A stretch of DNA of 64,000 bases from Actinophytocola algeriensis (GTDB taxonomy: Bacteria > Actinomycetota > Actinomycetes > Mycobacteriales > Pseudonocardiaceae). The notes under the pieces were generated by a model. The model was not told the DNA's origin and did not search any database. It saw only the letters and a program-made list of their open reading frames with translations. How positions within the stretch are numbered: the first letter of the stretch is position 1; every line of letters begins with the position of its first letter. The stretch spans positions 620,001 through 684,000 of the forward strand of contig NZ_JACHJQ010000002.1 in NCBI RefSeq assembly GCF_014203735.1. The letters are read 5' to 3'. The translations under genes were made by a program, and so were the position numbers. This document shows, piece by piece, positions 61,436 to 64,000 of the stretch.

Positions 61436-62063
61436 GCGCCAGCATCACCAGCACCGCGGCCACCGGCTGACCCAGCAGCCTCCCCAAGGCGCGCCTGGCC
61501 TTCGCAGGCGCCGTCGTGTCGCGGTGTAGCTGCAGGGCGTGGTTCAGCCCCAGCATCACCCCCGACACCTCGAACACCAACTGCTCCGCGTCCGTGCCGG
61601 CGGGCAGGTCGCCGTCCGCGGTCGCGGTGCGGATCTGGCGGTACAGGTCGCGGTCCCACACCGACGTCAGGCCCGCGATGGTGTCGCGCACGCGGCCCGG
61701 CCGGTCGTCGAACTCCGACGCCGCGGCTGTGAAGAAGCAGCCACCGGGAAACACGCGGCGTTCCAGGTACGACACCCACGCCTCGCACATCGCCGTCAGC
61801 TTGCGTAGGCCAGGGGGCGCCGCACGGGCAGGATCGGCCACCTCGCGGGCGAAGATGTCCGCCGCCGCGTCGATCACCGCCAGCTGCAGTTCTTCCTTGG
61901 TGCCGAAATGTCCCAATACGCCTGACTTGCTCAGGTTCAGCTCCGCCGCCAGACGGCCGATCGTCAAGCCCTCCAGGCCCTCCGCCGACGCCAGGCGCAC
62001 CCCGCACGCCAGTATCTCCACCCTCGTCTGGCGGGCCTCGGCAACTGACCGTCGCGGACTCAT
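61275..62063 (-). CDS. TetR family regulator with a repeat-derived C-terminal extension
   Basis: The protein has 262 residues from ATG at 62063, which lies 13 nt after TACTGT (near-leaderless). The HTH is GLTIGRLAAELNLSKSGVLG HFGTKEELQ, of the AcrR/YxaF-like group with Cys in FPGGCFFTAAASEFDD. The family core ends near residue ~205 (RRALGRLLGQPVAA). The last ~50 residues (FESSIRHRLFRRGRVRLSTA and on) are coded by copy 2 of the 76-bp repeat and look foreign. It probably represses the divergent fabH-like gene through the CCGAACGTTCGG palindrome. The native stop was probably lost to repeat insertion. Confidence 0.85.
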   Translation of the reverse strand: MSPRRSVAEARQTRVEILACGVRLASAEGLEGLTIGRLAAELNLSKSGVLGHFGTKEELQLAVIDAAADIFAREVADPARAAPPGLRKLTAMCEAWVSYLERRVFPGGCFFTAAASEFDDRPGRVRDTIAGLTSVWDRDLYRQIRTATADGDLPAGTDAEQLVFEVSGVMLGLNHALQLHRDTTAPAKARRALGRLLGQPVAAVLVMLALASGPRFESSIRHRLFRRGRVRLSTAGRGAAWRERRPALKRSGRLKCGAAHTG

Positions 62064-62087
62064 GGACGACACAGTAGCATTTGGCGA

Positions 62088-62099
62088 CCGAACGTTCGG
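62088..62099. promoter_or_regulatory. Palindrome in the tetR/fabH divergent promoter
   Basis: CCGAACGTTCGG is a perfect 12-bp palindrome within the spacer of a candidate fabH promoter (TTGGCG at 62081, TAAAAG at 62104, 17-bp spacing). It is a likely TetR site. Confidence 0.65.
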
Positions 62100-62117
62100 A
62101 CGCTAAAAGGAGCACTT

Positions 62118-63056
62118 GTGCCGGGATCCCGCATCGTCGCCATGGGCCACCACCAACCCGACCACGTCGTCACCAACGACGACCTCGCTCGCACCATCGA
62201 CACCAGCGACGAGTGGATCCGCAGGCGGACCGGCATCGTGACGCGGCGGATCGCGCGCGAGGAAACAGTCACCGATCTCGCTGCCGCCGCCGCGGGCAAG
62301 GCGCTCGCGGCGGCCGGCGTGGATCCCGCGGACGTCGGGCTCGTGCAGGTCGCCACCTGTTCGGCGATCGACCGCTGCCCCAGCATCGCCGCGCAGGTCG
62401 CGGGGCGGCTCGGCATCCCCGCCGCCGCGGCCTTCGACGTGAACAACGCGTGCGCCGGCTTCTGCACCGTCCTCGCCACCGCCGACCACGCCATCCGCGC
62501 GGGTGCCGCCCGGCACGCGCTGGTGATCGGCGCGGAGAAGATGAGCGACATCACCGACTGGACCGACCGGTCGACCTGCGTGCTGCTCGGCGACGGCGCG
62601 GGCGCGGCGGTGCTGTCCGCGGACGCCACAGAGCACGTCGGGCCCGTCGTCTGGGGCTCGGATCCCGCACAGGGCAACGCGGTCCGCATCCTCGGCGACT
62701 GGCACCCGTCGTTCGCACAGGACGGACAGACCGTTTTCCGTTGGGCCACAACGACTCTGGCACCACTGGCGCGCCAGGCCTGCGAGCGGGCGGGGATCGC
62801 GCCGCGGGACCTCGGCGCCATCGTCACCCACCAGGCGAACCTGCGGATCATCGAGGCGATCGCAGCACAGCTCGACGTGCCGGACGTGCTGGTGGCCACG
62901 GACGTCGTCGAGTCCGGCAACACCTCCGCCGCGTCGATCCCGATCGCGTTGTCGAAACTGTTGACGCGCAACGAGATCCAGCCGGGCACGAGGGCACTGC
63001 TGTTCGGGTTCGGCGGCGGCCTGTCGTGGGCGGGACAGGTCGTGACATGCCCCTGA
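62118..63056 (+). CDS. 3-oxoacyl-ACP synthase III-like (FabH/KAS III) enzyme
   Basis: The 312-residue thiolase-fold enzyme shows the KAS III triad: Cys112 in VNNACAGFCTVLATA, His238 in VTHQANLRIIEA and Asn268 in ESGNTSAAS, plus TSDEWIRRRTGIVTRRIA at the entrance. It condenses acyl-CoA with malonyl-ACP to start fatty acid or polyketide chains. Separate from the housekeeping fab cluster and placed under a TetR palindrome, it may serve a special lipid. GTG at 62118 follows AAAAGGAG. It overlaps the acyltransferase gene by ten bases. Confidence 0.92.
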   Translation: MPGSRIVAMGHHQPDHVVTNDDLARTIDTSDEWIRRRTGIVTRRIAREETVTDLAAAAAGKALAAAGVDPADVGLVQVATCSAIDRCPSIAAQVAGRLGIPAAAAFDVNNACAGFCTVLATADHAIRAGAARHALVIGAEKMSDITDWTDRSTCVLLGDGAGAAVLSADATEHVGPVVWGSDPAQGNAVRILGDWHPSFAQDGQTVFRWATTTLAPLARQACERAGIAPRDLGAIVTHQANLRIIEAIAAQLDVPDVLVATDVVESGNTSAASIPIALSKLLTRNEIQPGTRALLFGFGGGLSWAGQVVTCP

Positions 63057-63643
63057 TCCGGGTCGAAGGCCGGGAACACCTGCCGCGCACCGGCGCGGTC
63101 ATCATCGCCAGCAACCACCTGTCGTTCGTCGACAGCGTCGTCATCCGGCTCGCCGCGCCGCGCCGCGTCATGTTCCTCGCCAAGGACGAGTACTTCGTCA
63201 AAACGGGGCTGCGCGGGCGGATCATGCGGTGGTTCTTCACCGCCGCCGGCTCGGTGCCCGTCAGCCGCGGCAGCCACCGCGCGGCGCAGGCGGCGCTCGA
63301 CACCGCACGCGAGGTGCTCGCGGGCGGCAACGCGTTCGGCATCTACCCGGAGGGCACGCGGTCACTGGACGGCAAGCTGTACCGCGGCCGCACCGGCGTC
63401 GCGTGGCTCGCGCTCGCCGCCGGCGCACCCGTGGTGCCGGTGGCACTCGAAGGCACCGAACGCCTGCAGCCGGTCGGCAAACGGCTGCCCCGCCCGCACC
63501 GCGTGACGGTCCGGTTCGGGCCGCCGCTCACGTTCACCGGCGACCCGAAGTCGCCGCGTGCCCGGCGCGCGGTCACCGATGAGGTCATGCTGGCGATCGC
63601 CGGACTGTCCGGACAGGAGCGCGCCGACCGCTTCGCCGCGTAA
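63047..63643 (+). CDS. PlsC-type lysophospholipid acyltransferase
   Basis: The 198-residue acyltransferase has the NHxSFxD block (SNHLSFVDSVVI), the FTAAGSVPVSRGS block and GIYPEGTRSLDGKLYRGR with VVPVALEGTERLQPVG. It transfers an acyl chain to a glycerol or lysolipid. The usual N-terminal membrane segment is absent, since ATG at 63047 lies inside the end of fabH. The overlap indicates coupled translation and a shared lipid product. Confidence 0.9.
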   Translation: MPLIRVEGREHLPRTGAVIIASNHLSFVDSVVIRLAAPRRVMFLAKDEYFVKTGLRGRIMRWFFTAAGSVPVSRGSHRAAQAALDTAREVLAGGNAFGIYPEGTRSLDGKLYRGRTGVAWLALAAGAPVVPVALEGTERLQPVGKRLPRPHRVTVRFGPPLTFTGDPKSPRARRAVTDEVMLAIAGLSGQERADRFAA

Positions 63644-63674
63644 GACACGTGAAACGCTGAGACGGCTGAACCGC

Positions 63675-64000
63675 CTAGAAGAGCGACCCGTTCCACGCCG
63701 GCCTGCCGACCGCGAACAGCCGGTCGGCGGCCGGCAACGCGGCCGGGTCGGCGACGGTGATCCGGCCGATGTCCGCGAGCACAGTGGACCGCCACGCGCC
63801 GAGATAGATCATGGCGAGCACCTCCACGTCCATGGTGAGCGCCGGCGCGCCCGTCGTCCGCTCCATCCCCTGTGGACTGACGCGGTACCGGCCGGAGTTG
63901 CCAGGCAGCAACGGATCCACGACCTCGATGACCACCGGCTCGGCGATGCCGTAGGTGCGGGCGGCGAGCGCGGCGGGCACGTCCACGATGCGCAGCCACA
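63675..64000 (-). CDS. Eis-like GNAT acetyltransferase, C-terminal sterol-carrier-like domain only
   Basis: The visible 108 residues begin WLRIVDVPAALAARTYG and run through LAMIYLGAWRSTVLADIGRI to AVGRPAWNGSLF. This is the C-terminal domain of Eis-type acetyltransferases, which acetylate aminoglycosides or other amines; the N-terminal GNAT domains lie beyond the window edge. The C-terminal Phe, which in Eis enters the active site, is present. Convergent with plsC-like gene, 31 nt away. Confidence 0.82.
   Translation of the reverse strand, partial: WLRIVDVPAALAARTYGIAEPVVIEVVDPLLPGNSGRYRVSPQGMERTTGAPALTMDVEVLAMIYLGAWRSTVLADIGRITVADPAALPAADRLFAVGRPAWNGSLF

Overview
The window is chromosomal DNA of a high-GC actinomycete, most likely of the Pseudonocardiaceae group. 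Evidence: very GC-rich coding sequence, many GTG/TTG starts, several near-leaderless promoters, an rbpA gene, separate neighbouring lnt and ppm genes, a DUF5313-type protein, an ECF42-type sigma factor and many secreted hydrolases. The genus is inference. No rRNA, tRNA, CRISPR array, prophage or transposase gene was seen. Both ends cut a gene: a subtilisin-like protease on the left and an Eis-like acetyltransferase on the right.

Layout. 1-13.7 kb: secreted S8 protease, BrkB-type membrane protein, VanZ/RDD protein, beta-helix secreted glycan enzyme, an uncharacterised membrane protein, an ornithine-cyclodeaminase-like enzyme, PhoD phosphatase with a possible PHO box, M28 aminopeptidase and a THUMP methyltransferase. 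13.9-16.4 kb: ABC-F protein divergent from a TetR regulator, with a perfect palindrome between them, then a MarR fragment. 16.7-23.7 kb: M6-like protease, two alpha/beta hydrolases (one broken by a single-base frameshift) and a secreted GH15 enzyme. 23.6-28.1 kb: ArgP/ArgO-type pair, MFS exporter, thymidine kinase, rbpA. 28.2-36.5 kb: FAD monooxygenase/TetR pair with twin operators, GH19 chitinase under a DasR-like site, ppm and lnt, an OhrR-like regulator, and a membrane protein-kinase-response regulator operon with an in-frame 33-bp tandem repeat at the regulator's N-terminus.

36.9-46.3 kb is the most notable block. It holds a lysine-degradation cluster of the clostridial 'lysine fermentation' type: kamA divergent from kdd-amidohydrolase-kamD-kamE-kal, in which each junction is a 4-nt overlap, with a GNAT gene 13 nt behind. 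An amidohydrolase sits where other pathway genes would be expected, and no keto-aminohexanoate cleavage enzyme (kce) lies in the window. An SRPBCC/acyl-CoA synthetase fusion follows downstream. The pathway would turn L-lysine into beta-lysine, 3,5-diaminohexanoate, 3-keto-5-aminohexanoate and finally crotonyl-CoA.

46.4-64 kb: aldo/keto reductase and SDR divergent from a MarR regulator across a split inverted repeat, S37-type peptidase, SGNH hydrolase, HAD and SDR genes, a decayed P-loop/TPR pseudogene, a phosphodiesterase-like secreted protein, an ECF42/YCII/DHFR-like operon, CGNR regulator and methyltransferase, Lrp and M24 peptidase, a SARP pseudogene, a 5'-3' exonuclease, a possible 43-residue lipoprotein, a 76-bp repeat family that runs into the end of a tetR gene, and a FabH/PlsC lipid pair opposite that tetR. 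Gene decay and short repeats are concentrated at 16.3, 22.6, 34.9, 52.6-53.2 and 59.5-61.4 kb.
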